DNA of 51,075 nucleotides from an uncultured Bacteroidales bacterium. GTDB taxonomy: Bacteria > Bacteroidota > Bacteroidia > Bacteroidales > UBA932. Within the stretch, counting starts at the first letter, position 1. Every line of letters starts with the position of its first letter. Shown in pieces: positions 33,420 to 42,219 of the stretch. The notes under the pieces were generated by a model. The model was not told the DNA's origin. It saw only the letters and a list, made by a program, of their open reading frames with translations, and made no database searches. The position numbers were made by a program, and so were the translations under genes. The stretch spans positions 1-51,075 of the forward strand of contig UQWT01000007.1 in NCBI GenBank assembly GCA_900544815.1, in the 5' to 3' direction.

Positions 33420-34547
33420 ATGAAAAAGATATTTAATATTACTCTGTTTGCAGCTATAGCTGTATCGGTTTGTTCATGTTCAGACAAAACCTCCTCAGAT
33501 TTTAAAGACTTTAGCAAATTGCAACCTGTTATAGAGAAAGACAGTGTTCCAATTATGCAGGTGGCATATTTACAGAACGGGAACGTATATACCGCAGAAT
33601 TATATAATCCCAACATATACAGTGACGGCAAAATAGATTCTCTCAAACGCCATGCAGGAGAGAACGTTTTTCAGGCAGCATCATTGAGCAAGGTTGTATT
33701 TGCATATATAGTTAACAAGATGGCAGATGCAGGTGAGATAGATTTAGATAAACCATTATACGAATATACAGACATAAAGCGTTTTACAGATACAGTAAAG
33801 GCAAAACAGATAACAGCAAGATTGGTATTGGAGCACAGGACAGGTCTGCCTAACTGGAGCGAAAGCCCATCGTCTGACGAATGGCCAACATCACCAATAA
33901 ACTTTAAGTTTGCACCGGATTCATGCTTTGGATATTCCGGGGAGGGTTTTGCATTTTTACAGCGTGCAGTTGAAAGCATAAAGGGCAAGGATATAGAGCA
34001 AGTGGCAAGAGAGATGGTTTTTGAGCCTCTTGGTATGAGCAACAGCTCTTACGTTTGGATTCCTAAGTATGATTCACTTGCCGTAGATGGCTATAATTGG
34101 AATTTGGAAAACAGAGGTGTTGGCAATATGCCTCGCGCAAACGTAGCTTACAGTATGCGCACAACCGCTACAGATTATATGAAGTTCCTGCAGGAATTAA
34201 TATCCAACAAAAAGGCCGGAACCATTGCATACATGTTTAAACCATACCCCACATCTGCTGTAAGATATGCCGGAGAACCACGCTCATGTGACAGCACAAT
34301 CTTTTGGGGATTGGGTATTGGAACAAATAAAATAACATCTGCCAATGCAGACGGTACTACCAAGGATTCTTACGCTTACTGGCATTGGGGAGACAACGGA
34401 AACTTCAAGGCTCTGTTTATTATTCTTCCCGATAATTCCGCATTTGTCTATTTTACCAACAGTGCCCACGGGCATGCAATTGTAAACGATGTTACAGAAA
34501 TTCTTGCAGGAAGGACATTTGATATTGAACCATGGATTAACAACTAA
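33420..34547 (+). CDS. Lipoprotein serine hydrolase (class C beta-lactamase-like fold)
   Basis: A 375-residue protein with a lipoprotein signal (lipobox around SVCSC, Cys20), so it is anchored in the cell envelope. The penicillin-binding fold motifs are SxxK in AASLSKVV near residue 90, the YxN-like YSGEGF in the middle and HWGDNGNF (KTG-box equivalent HxG) near the C-terminus. HRTGLP is the loop typical of the esterase/DD-peptidase/beta-lactamase group. Substrate is unknown: esterase, D-amino-acid peptidase and beta-lactam hydrolase are all possible. Unlike the GH3 protein's second domain, its catalytic residues are intact. Confidence 0.85.
   Translation: MKKIFNITLFAAIAVSVCSCSDKTSSDFKDFSKLQPVIEKDSVPIMQVAYLQNGNVYTAELYNPNIYSDGKIDSLKRHAGENVFQAASLSKVVFAYIVNKMADAGEIDLDKPLYEYTDIKRFTDTVKAKQITARLVLEHRTGLPNWSESPSSDEWPTSPINFKFAPDSCFGYSGEGFAFLQRAVESIKGKDIEQVAREMVFEPLGMSNSSYVWIPKYDSLAVDGYNWNLENRGVGNMPRANVAYSMRTTATDYMKFLQELISNKKAGTIAYMFKPYPTSAVRYAGEPRSCDSTIFWGLGIGTNKITSANADGTTKDSYAYWHWGDNGNFKALFIILPDNSAFVYFTNSAHGHAIVNDVTEILAGRTFDIEPWINN
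34425..34435 (-). repeat. Variant 11-mer TTATCGGGAAG
   Basis: One-base variant inside the serine hydrolase gene. Confidence 0.45.
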
Positions 34548-34635
34548 TACATACCGGGGCACCAATAATGCACAATGATTAAGGGAGGTGCAATGCTCTA
34601 CCTGATTTTTGCCTTTTGATTGGAAGTTTGACACA

Positions 34636-34646
34636 TTGTCGGGAAG
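34636..34646 (+). repeat. Exact copy of 11-mer TTGTCGGGAAG
   Basis: Intergenic, 39 bp before the thioesterase ATG and 7 bp ahead of a TTACTTTG promoter-like sequence at 34654. Confidence 0.8.
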
Positions 34647-34684
34647 CAAAAGAAAAAATTGCTTACTTTGCGGATATAAAATTT

Positions 34685-35566
34685 ATGGCTATGAGTTTGG
34701 ATTATAAAATTATTTCTGCCGAGGGGGAGTCTTTAAGGTATTTCAGTAGAGACAGCATCGTCACCTGGCACGATATAGACAACAAGCAGCTGTTGCGCCC
34801 CGTGGCGTTCATGAATATTGCCCAAGAGATGGCAAATACCCAGGCAAGTGTCTTGAAATTTGGTTATTACGAGCTTATAAAAGCCAATCAGGTTTGGGTG
34901 CTTAGCAGAATAAAGATAAGGTTCTACAATCCGCCAAAGTGGGGAGACAAGATTAGGATGTACACCTGGCACAAAGGGGCGCATTCGCTTTTCTGGCTTA
35001 GGGATTTTGCTATGTACAAAGTTGCCTCCCGCGATGATTCCTCAACAGAGCTTACTCCGTTGGAAGTTCCTCAGCTTTGCGCTGTTTGTTCAAGCTATTG
35101 GGTGATAATCAATACTCAGACAAGGAGGATTGAGCGCACAAGTGTAATAAACAACAACGAGTTGGCCATGTCATATTACGGGAAGGTGAATGTATTGGAT
35201 GAGGAGTGCGGCAAGTTGTCTGCACCTGCAGATGCTGCTATGGAATGTGTTGCCAAGCATGTAGTAAGCTACTCGGATGTAGACTTTAACAAACACGCCA
35301 ACAATGCCAAATATATTGAATGGATAATGGATATCCTGCCTCACAGTCTATCCTTGGACATGGTTCTTAAGTCTATTCAGATTAATTATGTTACAGAGGC
35401 CAAATTGGATGATAACGTTCATTTTATGGTAGATATGAATGCCGTTAAGAGTGTGGAGGAGATTAGTTGCTCTACCGGTGATGTTTGCAAAAGGCCTGTT
35501 TATGTTGAGGGGCGCAAGGGTGCTGCAGATGGGACCGTATTGTTCCAGGCGGAGCTTGAGTTTTGA
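34685..35566 (+). CDS. Acyl-ACP thioesterase (FatA/FatB family)
   Basis: Releases fatty acids from acyl carrier protein. Two hotdog domains are visible. The first runs from about residue 10 (SRDSIVTWHDID, AQEMANTQAS, ANQVWVLSRIKI). The second contains the catalytic set in YSDVDFNKHANNAKYIEW (Asp, Asn, His as in plant FatA/FatB). The reading frame opens at 34616, but ATG 34685 (or 34691) fits the family start and lies after a probable promoter. It is a single gene between the serine hydrolase and rnpB. The acyl-CoA synthetase at 10038 could re-activate its products. Confidence 0.88.
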   Translation: MAMSLDYKIISAEGESLRYFSRDSIVTWHDIDNKQLLRPVAFMNIAQEMANTQASVLKFGYYELIKANQVWVLSRIKIRFYNPPKWGDKIRMYTWHKGAHSLFWLRDFAMYKVASRDDSSTELTPLEVPQLCAVCSSYWVIINTQTRRIERTSVINNNELAMSYYGKVNVLDEECGKLSAPADAAMECVAKHVVSYSDVDFNKHANNAKYIEWIMDILPHSLSLDMVLKSIQINYVTEAKLDDNVHFMVDMNAVKSVEEISCSTGDVCKRPVYVEGRKGAADGTVLFQAELEF

Positions 35567-35633
35567 TTTTGCGTTATTAACATATTTTGTAAAGATTTAC
35601 GGTATTGGCATAGGCAGATTTGTTAAAAGATAG

Positions 35634-35641
35634 TATCTTTG
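35634..35641 (+). promoter_or_regulatory. Promoter -7 element TATCTTTG of rnpB
   Basis: TAnnTTTG match 5 bp before the first paired base of RNase P RNA, the expected distance to the transcription start. Confidence 0.65.
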
Positions 35642-35646
35642 CGGCA

Positions 35647-35970
35647 GCAGATCGCCTTATCGCTCAATAGAGATTATTGGGAGGAAAGTCCGGGCAGAGC
35701 AGAGCGGTGCACTGTGGAAAGCACAGACAGGTGAAAGCTTGTGCAAGGGGTAACAGAAAATAACCGCCGGCAACGGTAAGGGTGAAAATGTGAGGTAAGA
35801 GCTCACGGTTTAGTACAGCGATATACTATTCGTACTCCACTGCATTCTGCAAGGCCATGTATACCTGCAGTTAAGGGTTGCTCGCTCTTTGCAGGGGGGT
35901 AGGCTGCGACAGATAAATGATAAGGGACCTGTTGTTTACAGGTTACAGAACTCGGCTTATAGATCTGCGC
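35647..35970 (+). ncRNA. rnpB: RNase P RNA, bacterial type A
   Basis: Catalytic RNA that trims tRNA 5' ends. Conserved blocks occur in order: GAGGAAAGTCCGGGC (P4 5' side), AGGGTGAAAATGTGAGGTAAGAGC region with CACGG, GGTAGGCTGCGACAG-like segment and ACAGAACTCGGCTTAT near the 3' end. The ends GCAGATC and GATCTGC pair to form helix P1. Length is about 324 nt. The exact ends are estimated from P1. Confidence 0.93.
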
Positions 35971-35975
35971 AAAAT

Positions 35976-36012
35976 AACAGGGGATGACCACAGGCTGGTG
36001 CATCCCCCTGTT
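35976..36012 (+). terminator. Terminator hairpin after rnpB
   Basis: AACAGGGGATG pairs with CATCCCCCTGTT; a T run (TTTTTT) follows about 10 bases later. Confidence 0.7.
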
Positions 36013-36059
36013 ATTAAACGTTTTTTCAGACACTTTCAAAGTTCGCTTTTGTTCAGCTT

Positions 36060-36402
36060 TTCCTCGTCATATAATTAGCTTTAGCTTTGGCCTTCTTTAA
36101 TTTAGTTTATAGTTTAGTGTTTATTGTCAGTTAATTAGTTTATAGATTTAAAGATATTAGTTTTTTACTTTAAACTTTACTGCTATTATCTTTAAAACTG
36201 TCTATACACTATAAACTTTCAACTATAAACTTTTATTTGGTATTGGCTTTAGCTAATTTAATTTTGATAGCCAACGCTAACGCTATAGCTTTTCTCTATA
36301 CACTATAAACTTTCAACTCTTAACTTTTATAGTGCTGCCTATACACTTTCAACTAAATTAAGGCCAGTGCCAACGCTTATTAGTTTATGGTTTAAAGTTT
36401 AG
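36060..36402. repeat. Hexamer-bounded intergenic element R3 (compound)
   Basis: AGCTTTAGCTTTGG at the left, then TTTATAGTTTAG and a core matching, in inverse orientation, element R6 at 41161-41360. A further block (AACTTTTATAGTGCTGCCTA ... AAGGCCAGTGCCAAC) is shared with R8. The middle contains GCCAACGCTAACGC in the opposite sense. It looks like two elements side by side. Confidence 0.75.
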
Positions 36403-36418
36403 AAGGAAATAGTTTTTG

Positions 36419-36429
36419 CTTCCCGACAA
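36419..36429 (-). repeat. Exact copy of 11-mer TTGTCGGGAAG (minus strand)
   Basis: Intergenic, 8 bp ahead of the pyrG promoter element. Confidence 0.8.
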
Positions 36430-36437
36430 ATTATACA

Positions 36438-36445
36438 TATCTTTG
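36438..36445 (+). promoter_or_regulatory. Promoter -7 element TATCTTTG of pyrG
   Basis: TAnnTTTG match 43 bp before the pyrG ATG. Confidence 0.6.
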
Positions 36446-36488
36446 TACCCCGTAATAATAAGAAATAGATAAAAATCCACAACAAAAC

Positions 36489-38102
36489 ATGAGCACAAAA
36501 TATATATTTGTTACGGGAGGAGTTACATCTTCCTTAGGGAAGGGTATTATTGCCGCTTCATTAGCAAAACTCCTACAATCCAGGAAGTTAAGAGTTACTA
36601 TCCAGAAGTTTGACCCTTACATTAACATAGATCCCGGAACACTTAACCCATACGAACATGGAGAGTGCTATGTTACAGAAGACGGTGCCGAGACAGACCT
36701 CGATCTTGGACATTACGAGAGATTCCTTAATGTACATACATCAAAAGCCAATAACGTTACCACCGGAAAGATCTATAAGACCGTGATAGACAAAGAGAGA
36801 GAGGGTGCGTACCTTGGCAAGACAGTGCAGATTATCCCCCATATCACAGACGAGATAAAACGCAGAATGTTGCTACTTGGCAAAACCGGCAAATACGATG
36901 TGGTCATTACGGAACTTGGAGGAACAGTTGGTGACATTGAGTCTACCCCATACTTGGAGGCTGTAAGACAGTTGCAGTGGGAGCTTCCCGACGAAGACTG
37001 CCTTATTGTACATCTAACGCTTGTACCATTCCTCAACGCAGCCAAAGAGCTTAAGACCAAACCAACCCAGCATAGCGTAAAGATGCTGCAACAGAGCGGA
37101 TTGAACCCAGATATAATAGTTTGCAGAACAGAACACCATATACCTATGGATATAAGGAAAAAGGTTGCCCTGTTCTGTAACGTAAAACCTAACTCGGTAA
37201 TAGAGTCTATTGATGCAAAGAGCATATACCAGGTGCCACTTGTAATGATGGACGAGAAATTGGATGAGATAGTTTTGGAGAAGCTGCATATAGATTGTAC
37301 AGAGGAACCGGATCTTACAGATTGGAAAAAATTCTTAGACAAGCTGTTCAATCCTAAATGCGAGATAGATATTGCCCTTGTAGGGAAATATGTTGAGTTG
37401 CAGGATGCCTACAAATCCATATTGGAGTCTTTCATCCACGCCGGAGCCGCAAACGAATGCAAGGTGAATGTGCATACGGTTCACAGCGAATATTTAGACA
37501 GCAACAATATAGAGGAGAAACTTGGGCAGATGGACGGAATACTTGTTGCCCCGGGGTTTGGAGAGAGAGGTATTGAAGGCAAGATATTAGCTGTACAGTA
37601 TGCACGCGAGCACAACATACCGTTCTTTGGTATCTGTCTTGGAATGCAGATGGCCGTTGTGGAGTTTGCGAGAAATGTGATGGGTCTGAGCGATGCCATG
37701 ACAACAGAGGTAAACCCAACAACATCCAATCCGGTCATTGCCCTTATGGAGGAGCAGAAGACACTTACAATAAAGGGTGGCACAATGAGGCTTGGAGCTT
37801 ACGAGTGCGACCTTGTTCCCGGAACACTCGCATACAGCATTTACGGTGTAACCCCAATCTTTGAGCGTCACAGACACAGATACGAGTTCAACTCAGATTA
37901 TATGAAGGCCATGGAGGAGAAAGGGCTTGTGTTTAGTGGACGCAACCCGGAGACAGGTTTGGTTGAGATAGTGGAGCTTCCTTCTCATCCGTTCTTCATT
38001 GGCGTTCAGTTCCATCCCGAACTTAAGAGTACAGTGGAGAGGCCTCAACCTATATTTGTGGCCTTCGTTAAGGCTGCCATGGACAAGAGAAAAGCGTTAT
38101 AA
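36489..38102 (+). CDS. pyrG: CTP synthase
   Basis: Aminates UTP to CTP with glutamine. The N-terminal synthetase domain starts YIFVTGGVTSSLGKGIIAAS with the P-loop; the nucleotide-sensing parts EHGECYVTEDGAETDLDLGH and GGTVGDIES are intact. The C-terminal glutaminase has the nucleophile in FGICLGMQ and the His-Glu pair in QFHPELKS. The length of 537 aa is full size. It is a single-gene unit between repeats R3 and R4. Confidence 0.97.
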   Translation: MSTKYIFVTGGVTSSLGKGIIAASLAKLLQSRKLRVTIQKFDPYINIDPGTLNPYEHGECYVTEDGAETDLDLGHYERFLNVHTSKANNVTTGKIYKTVIDKEREGAYLGKTVQIIPHITDEIKRRMLLLGKTGKYDVVITELGGTVGDIESTPYLEAVRQLQWELPDEDCLIVHLTLVPFLNAAKELKTKPTQHSVKMLQQSGLNPDIIVCRTEHHIPMDIRKKVALFCNVKPNSVIESIDAKSIYQVPLVMMDEKLDEIVLEKLHIDCTEEPDLTDWKKFLDKLFNPKCEIDIALVGKYVELQDAYKSILESFIHAGAANECKVNVHTVHSEYLDSNNIEEKLGQMDGILVAPGFGERGIEGKILAVQYAREHNIPFFGICLGMQMAVVEFARNVMGLSDAMTTEVNPTTSNPVIALMEEQKTLTIKGGTMRLGAYECDLVPGTLAYSIYGVTPIFERHRHRYEFNSDYMKAMEEKGLVFSGRNPETGLVEIVELPSHPFFIGVQFHPELKSTVERPQPIFVAFVKAAMDKRKAL

Positions 38103-38117
38103 AAGTAATGGTTAATA

Positions 38118-38269
38118 AGGTTGGCGTTGGCTATCAAAATTAAATTAGCTAAAGCCAATGCAAAAGCTAATAAATTGACTTTAAACTATAAACTTAATTA
38201 GCTAAAGCCAATGCCAAAACTAAAGCTGATAAACTGACTCTAAACTATGAACTGTAAACTATAAACTAC
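38118..38269. repeat. Hexamer-bounded intergenic element R4
   Basis: Starts 16 bp after the pyrG stop with GGTTGGCGTTGGCT; inside are two inverse blocks AGCTAAAGCCAATGC and several TAAACTATAAACT motifs. It ends 36 bp before the ATG of the next gene, so that gene's promoter must lie in or close to it. Confidence 0.7.
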
Positions 38270-38305
38270 ATTACGGATTATATGATAGATATTTTGAAGC
38301 CGAAC

Positions 38306-39277
38306 ATGAAAAGATTCTTAACATACGCCCTGCTACTGGCAGGGTTGTCTGTTTCTGCAACCTCATGCGGTGGCAATACCAATTCTGTAAATGCAACAAA
38401 CGGGAGCAACAGCTTCTCCAATGCAGCAGAATCAGGCAGTGCAACAGCCAACTCCGGCAGTAGTGTATCAACAGACAGCAAAAGTGCAGCAGGCAATAGT
38501 TCAATAGCAGCAGGGAACCCGGCAGTACCGGCAGACTCGGAAAACAATGAAAATAGCACTAAAGAGATAGGCAAACCAGTGAAAGCCAAAAGGTTAAAGG
38601 CCGTTGTAAAGGAGAAGTTTCCTCATGACAAGTATGCGTACACTCAGGGGCTTTTCTTTGAAAACGGGGTGCTTTACGAGAGTTGCGGGCAGTACGGGCA
38701 ATCGAGCCTAAGGAGTGTTGACCTTAAAACCGGAAAAGTTCTTAGCAAATCCAATTTGGATTCAAAATATTTTGCAGAAGGGTCTGTGATCTTTGGCGGG
38801 AACCTCTATCTGCTCACATGGAGAGAACAGATATGTTTTGTTTATGAGCCATCTTCATTTAAAAAGGTTGGCGAGCTAAGATACAGCGGCGAGGGATGGG
38901 GGCTTACAACAGATGGTAAAGAGTTGATAATGAGCAATGGCAGTGCGACAATATCTTTTTTGGATCCTATGACATTCATGGAGAACAGAAGGGTAAATGT
39001 AACTCTCAACGGCAAACCTGTAGATTACATTAATGAATTGGAGTATATAAACGGGGAGATCTGGGCCAATGTCTATTTAGAGGATTATATCGTTACAATA
39101 GACCCTGGCTCGGGTTGCATTACATCTGTTATTAACTGCTCAGATGTATATCCGGCAGCCGTCAGGAGCGCTCATGCAGATGTCCTTAATGGCATAGCGT
39201 ATAACAAAGCAGACGGCAGCATATATATTACAGGAAAGTATTGGCCTCATCTTTACAAGATTACAGTGTCTGAGTAG
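38306..39277 (+). CDS. Glutamine cyclotransferase-family lipoprotein
   Basis: A secreted lipoprotein (MKRFLTYALLLAGLSVSATS then Cys, lipobox SATSC) of the glutaminyl-peptide cyclotransferase family (PF05096 by recollection), a five-bladed-propeller enzyme that forms N-terminal pyroglutamate. The family opening FPHDKYAYTQGLFFENGVLY is present, with repeat motifs such as YESCGQYGQSSLRSVDL and later LNGIAYNKADGSIYITGKYW. Between the lipid anchor and the enzyme is a low-complexity linker of about 65 residues rich in Ser, Asn, Ala and Gly, longer than needed for a tether. The ATG at 38306 gives the lipoprotein signal; an in-frame ATG at 38282 adds eight residues. Confidence 0.85.
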   Translation: MKRFLTYALLLAGLSVSATSCGGNTNSVNATNGSNSFSNAAESGSATANSGSSVSTDSKSAAGNSSIAAGNPAVPADSENNENSTKEIGKPVKAKRLKAVVKEKFPHDKYAYTQGLFFENGVLYESCGQYGQSSLRSVDLKTGKVLSKSNLDSKYFAEGSVIFGGNLYLLTWREQICFVYEPSSFKKVGELRYSGEGWGLTTDGKELIMSNGSATISFLDPMTFMENRRVNVTLNGKPVDYINELEYINGEIWANVYLEDYIVTIDPGSGCITSVINCSDVYPAAVRSAHADVLNGIAYNKADGSIYITGKYWPHLYKITVSE

Positions 39278-39341
39278 TTAGCGTTGGCGTTAGCATTGGC
39301 GTTGGCGTTGGCTTTAATTTAGTTGAGAGTTTATAGTGTAA
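39278..39341. repeat. Hexamer array element R5
   Basis: Begins at the base after the stop codon with six RGCNTT units: AGCGTT, GGCGTT, AGCATT, GGCGTT, GGCGTT, GGCTTT (39280-39316), then AATTTAG and TTTATAGTG. It has a left arm only, with no inverse right arm. Confidence 0.75.
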
Positions 39342-39401
39342 AGAGTGTTTGCTTTGCTCACCTGACTTACGAAAATAGTTCGTATTATTAAGAATTTTGC
39401 T

Positions 39402-39409
39402 TAAATTTG
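39402..39409 (+). promoter_or_regulatory. Promoter -7 element TAAATTTG of iorA
   Basis: TAnnTTTG match 111 bp before the preferred ATG (54 bp before the upstream ATG at 39464). Confidence 0.5.
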
Positions 39410-39520
39410 TATTCAAATCTTCTTTCTTACTAAAAAATACTTAAAAAAGAGAAGAATAAGATTATGAACAGTGGAAATACCACACCTGATTATCCATGCA
39501 ATAATAATACGACACGATAT

Positions 39521-41137
39521 ATGACAAAAGAGAAAAGATTACTTCTTGGCGACGAAGCTATAGCGCTCGGAGCTTTGAATGCCGGAATCCAAGGTGTTTA
39601 CGCCTACCCCGGCACCCCATCTACAGAGATTACAGAATTTATTCAACTTCACCCTCTTACAAAGGAGAGAGGAATACACAGTGCTTGGTGTACAAATGAA
39701 AAAACAGCAATGGAGGCTGCACTCGGAGTCTCTTACGTTGGAAAGCGTGCGCTTGTCTGCATGAAACATGTTGGAATGAATGTAGCAGCAGATGCCTTTG
39801 TAAATTCGGCAATGGCAGGTCCTAACGGAGGTGTAGTTGTTGTTGCGGCAGACGACCCATCTATGCACTCATCTCAGAACGAGCAGGATTCAAGGTTCTA
39901 TGGAAAGTTCTCATTAGTTCCGGTTCTTGAACCTTCTAACCAGCAGGAAGCGTATGACATGGTAAAATATGCCTTTGAACTGTCTGAACAGAAACGTGTT
40001 CCAGTTCTGCTCAGAGTTACCACCCGTATGGCACACTCAAGAGCCGTTGTGGAGATAGACACTAAGGCTGAGCCTATTGCACCACTCCACTACCCTGCCG
40101 AGCCAAAATCATGGATCCTTCTCCCAGCCAACTCACGCAAGAGGTATCCGGAACTTATAGCAACATATAACAATCTGCAGAACGAGTGCAAGTGGAACAA
40201 GTTTTACAACACTCCGCTTTCAGACGGAACATTCTCACAACAGGGAATCATTGCCTGCGGTATAGCATTCAACTATCTTTGCGAGAATATGCCGGAAGAG
40301 GAATTTGTCGGGAAGCCAATATATAAAGTATCCCAATATCCTGTTGAAGAGAGCATTATAAGAAAGATGGCAGAGGAGTGCAGCGAAATACTCATAATGG
40401 AGGAGGGACAGCCGCTTCTTGAGGAGATGGTAAAAGGCATACTTCCAACCCCTTGCAAGATTTCGGGAAGATTGAACGGAGTTTTGCCAAGAGAGGGGGA
40501 ACTTACTCCGGACAGCGTTAGAAAATCGCTTGGACTTGCACCTCACGAGGCACACGCAGCAAGCCAAAATGTAGTTCCCCGCCCGCCTGCACTATGTATG
40601 GGTTGCGGACACAGAGATGTATATAATGCGCTTAACGAGACACTTAAAGAATACCCTAACCATAAAGTATTCAGCGATATAGGCTGTTATACCCTTGGAG
40701 CGCTCCCACCATTCAGGGCAATAGACTCTACCATAGATATGGGTGCATCCATCACAATGGCAAAAGGTGCAGCAGATGCAGGACAGTTCCCGTCTGTAGC
40801 AGTGATTGGAGACTCTACCTTTACACACTCAGGTATCACAGGTTTGCTTGATGCTGCAAATGCAAACGCAAATATGGTTGTGGTAATATCAGATAACCTT
40901 ACCACAGGAATGACAGGAGGCCAGGATTCTGCCGGAACAACCAAGTTAGAGGCTATCTGCATGGCTGTTGGAGTAGACCCTAAACATGTAAGAGGCGTTG
41001 TTCCATTGGCAAAGAACATGGAGGAGATTAAACAGATTATAAAGGAGGAGATAGAGTACAACGGATTATCTGTCATTATTCCTCGCCGCGAATGTATACA
41101 GACATTCAAGAGACATCAGAAAGCAAAAAAACAGTAA
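39521..41137 (+). CDS. iorA: Indolepyruvate:ferredoxin oxidoreductase alpha subunit
   Basis: Thiamine-diphosphate enzyme that oxidatively decarboxylates aryl pyruvates from aromatic amino acids to aryl-acetyl-CoA. The N-terminal pyrimidine-binding domain starts KRLLLGDEAIALGALNAG and YAYPGTPSTEI. The C-terminal TPP-binding domain has CMGCGHRD, DIGCYTLG and GDSTFTHSGITGLLDAA. The protein ends at FKRHQKAKK without the two-cluster ferredoxin domain that ends archaeal IorA; short forms are known in Bacteroidales. ATG 39521 fits the family start; an ATG at 39464 would add 19 residues of poor character. iorB follows after 257 bp, separated by repeat R6. Confidence 0.9.
   Translation: MTKEKRLLLGDEAIALGALNAGIQGVYAYPGTPSTEITEFIQLHPLTKERGIHSAWCTNEKTAMEAALGVSYVGKRALVCMKHVGMNVAADAFVNSAMAGPNGGVVVVAADDPSMHSSQNEQDSRFYGKFSLVPVLEPSNQQEAYDMVKYAFELSEQKRVPVLLRVTTRMAHSRAVVEIDTKAEPIAPLHYPAEPKSWILLPANSRKRYPELIATYNNLQNECKWNKFYNTPLSDGTFSQQGIIACGIAFNYLCENMPEEEFVGKPIYKVSQYPVEESIIRKMAEECSEILIMEEGQPLLEEMVKGILPTPCKISGRLNGVLPREGELTPDSVRKSLGLAPHEAHAASQNVVPRPPALCMGCGHRDVYNALNETLKEYPNHKVFSDIGCYTLGALPPFRAIDSTIDMGASITMAKGAADAGQFPSVAVIGDSTFTHSGITGLLDAANANANMVVVISDNLTTGMTGGQDSAGTTKLEAICMAVGVDPKHVRGVVPLAKNMEEIKQIIKEEIEYNGLSVIIPRRECIQTFKRHQKAKKQ
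40305..40315 (+). repeat. Exact copy of 11-mer TTGTCGGGAAG
   Basis: Inside iorA, read as Phe-Val-Gly-Lys. Confidence 0.75.
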
Positions 41138-41160
41138 ATTAACCTTTCCCGCAAGCCTAT

Positions 41161-41360
41161 TTAGCGTTAGCGTTGGCCATAATTGAGTTTATAGTTGAAA
41201 GGTTATAGTGTATAGACAGTTTTAAAGATAATAGCAGTAAAGTTTAAAGTAAAAAACTAATATCTTTAAATCTATAAAATAATTAACTGACTTTAAACTA
41301 TAAACTTAATAGGCCAAAGCTAAAGCCTATTACATGGCGAGGAAAAGTTGCACGAAAAAC
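41161..41360. repeat. Hexamer-bounded intergenic element R6
   Basis: AGCGTTAGCGTTGGCC at the left and GGCCAAAGCTAAAGCC at the right form inverted ends. The roughly 130-bp core (TATAGACAGTTTTAAAGATA and onward) is the reverse complement of the R3 core. It lies between iorA and iorB, which would normally be co-transcribed. Confidence 0.8.
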
Positions 41361-41394
41361 TATATGTATGATAACATTAATTAAGTAAACAAGA

Positions 41395-41973
41395 ATGAAA
41401 AAAGATATAATATTAGCAGGAGTAGGCGGCCAGGGAATCCTATCCATTGCAACCGTTATTGGTGAGGCAGCCATAAAAGAGGGTCTTTACATCAAGCAGG
41501 CAGAGGTACACGGAATGAGCCAGCGCGGCGGTGACGTGCAGAGTAACCTGAGAATCTCATCATCCCCAATACACTCAGACCTTATAGCACTTGGTGGTGC
41601 AGACCTTATAATCTCTTTGGAGCCAATGGAGGCACTAAGGTACTTGCCGTACCTGTCAAAGAGAGGGTGGATAGTAACATCAACAGAACCATACGTAAAT
41701 ATTCCTAATTATCCCAACAAAGAACTTATTTTTGAGGATCTTAAAAAGGTTGGAAACGTCATTATGGTAGACGTTGACACTCTTGCAAAAGAGGCAGGCA
41801 ACCCCAAGGGGGCCAATATAGTGCTTCTTGGAGCATGTGCCAAGCTGTTGGACATAGAGATCTCCAAATTTGAAGATGGAATAAGACGCATCTTTGCACG
41901 CAAAGGAGAGGAGGTTGTTGAATCAAACATCAAAGCCTTCCGTGCAGGAGTAGAGGCCGCAGTTGCACAATAA
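41395..41973 (+). CDS. iorB: Indolepyruvate:ferredoxin oxidoreductase beta subunit
   Basis: A 192-residue gamma-type domain of the 2-oxoacid:ferredoxin oxidoreductase family that pairs with IorA. It starts DIILAGVGGQGILSIATVI, has the conserved AEVHGMSQRGGDVQSNLRI and ends without a cluster. Size and motifs fit IorB. Its start is 257 bp after the iorA stop because element R6 lies between; no separate promoter of the TAnnTTTG form was noticed close to the ATG. Confidence 0.93.
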   Translation: MKKDIILAGVGGQGILSIATVIGEAAIKEGLYIKQAEVHGMSQRGGDVQSNLRISSSPIHSDLIALGGADLIISLEPMEALRYLPYLSKRGWIVTSTEPYVNIPNYPNKELIFEDLKKVGNVIMVDVDTLAKEAGNPKGANIVLLGACAKLLDIEISKFEDGIRRIFARKGEEVVESNIKAFRAGVEAAVAQ

Positions 41974-42011
41974 GCTTTTATACAGCTGCGCGAAAGCGAA
42001 CATTTTCCAAA

Positions 42012-42121
42012 TTGGCTTTCTTTGGCGTTGGCGTTGGTCTTTTTAGGGTAAAGAGAGGAAAGAGGGGATAGAAAGTATAGAAAGCCAATGCTAAGGCCAA
42101 AGCTAAAGCTGATTACATGGC
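42012..42121. repeat. Hexamer-bounded intergenic element R7
   Basis: GGCTTTCTTTGGCGTTGGCG at the left and AAAGCCAATGCTAAGGCCAA at the right. The core is purine-rich (AGGGTAAAGAGAGGAAAGAG), the second core type, shared with R9 and R10. It follows iorB by 38 bp. Confidence 0.75.
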
Positions 42122-42142
42122 GCAAAACAGGTACTAAATTTG

Positions 42143-42177
42143 CAAAAAAGGCCTGCCTGTATAGGCAAACCTTTTTC
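42143..42177 (-). terminator. Terminator hairpin of rpmH, probably bidirectional
   Basis: AAAAAGG and CCTTTTT arms with an inner TGCCT-GTAT-AGGCA hairpin; T-rich on both strands. It separates the convergent iorB and rpmH. Confidence 0.75.
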
Positions 42178-42219
42178 TACATTTTTGAAAAAACTACAAA
42201 ATACCGTACCGTAAGGGGA

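Noticed and set aside
39278..39520. Upstream ATG at 39464 as the iorA start
   Set aside because: It would add 19 residues without family similarity; the ATG at 39521 begins the conserved N-terminus. Not fully excluded.
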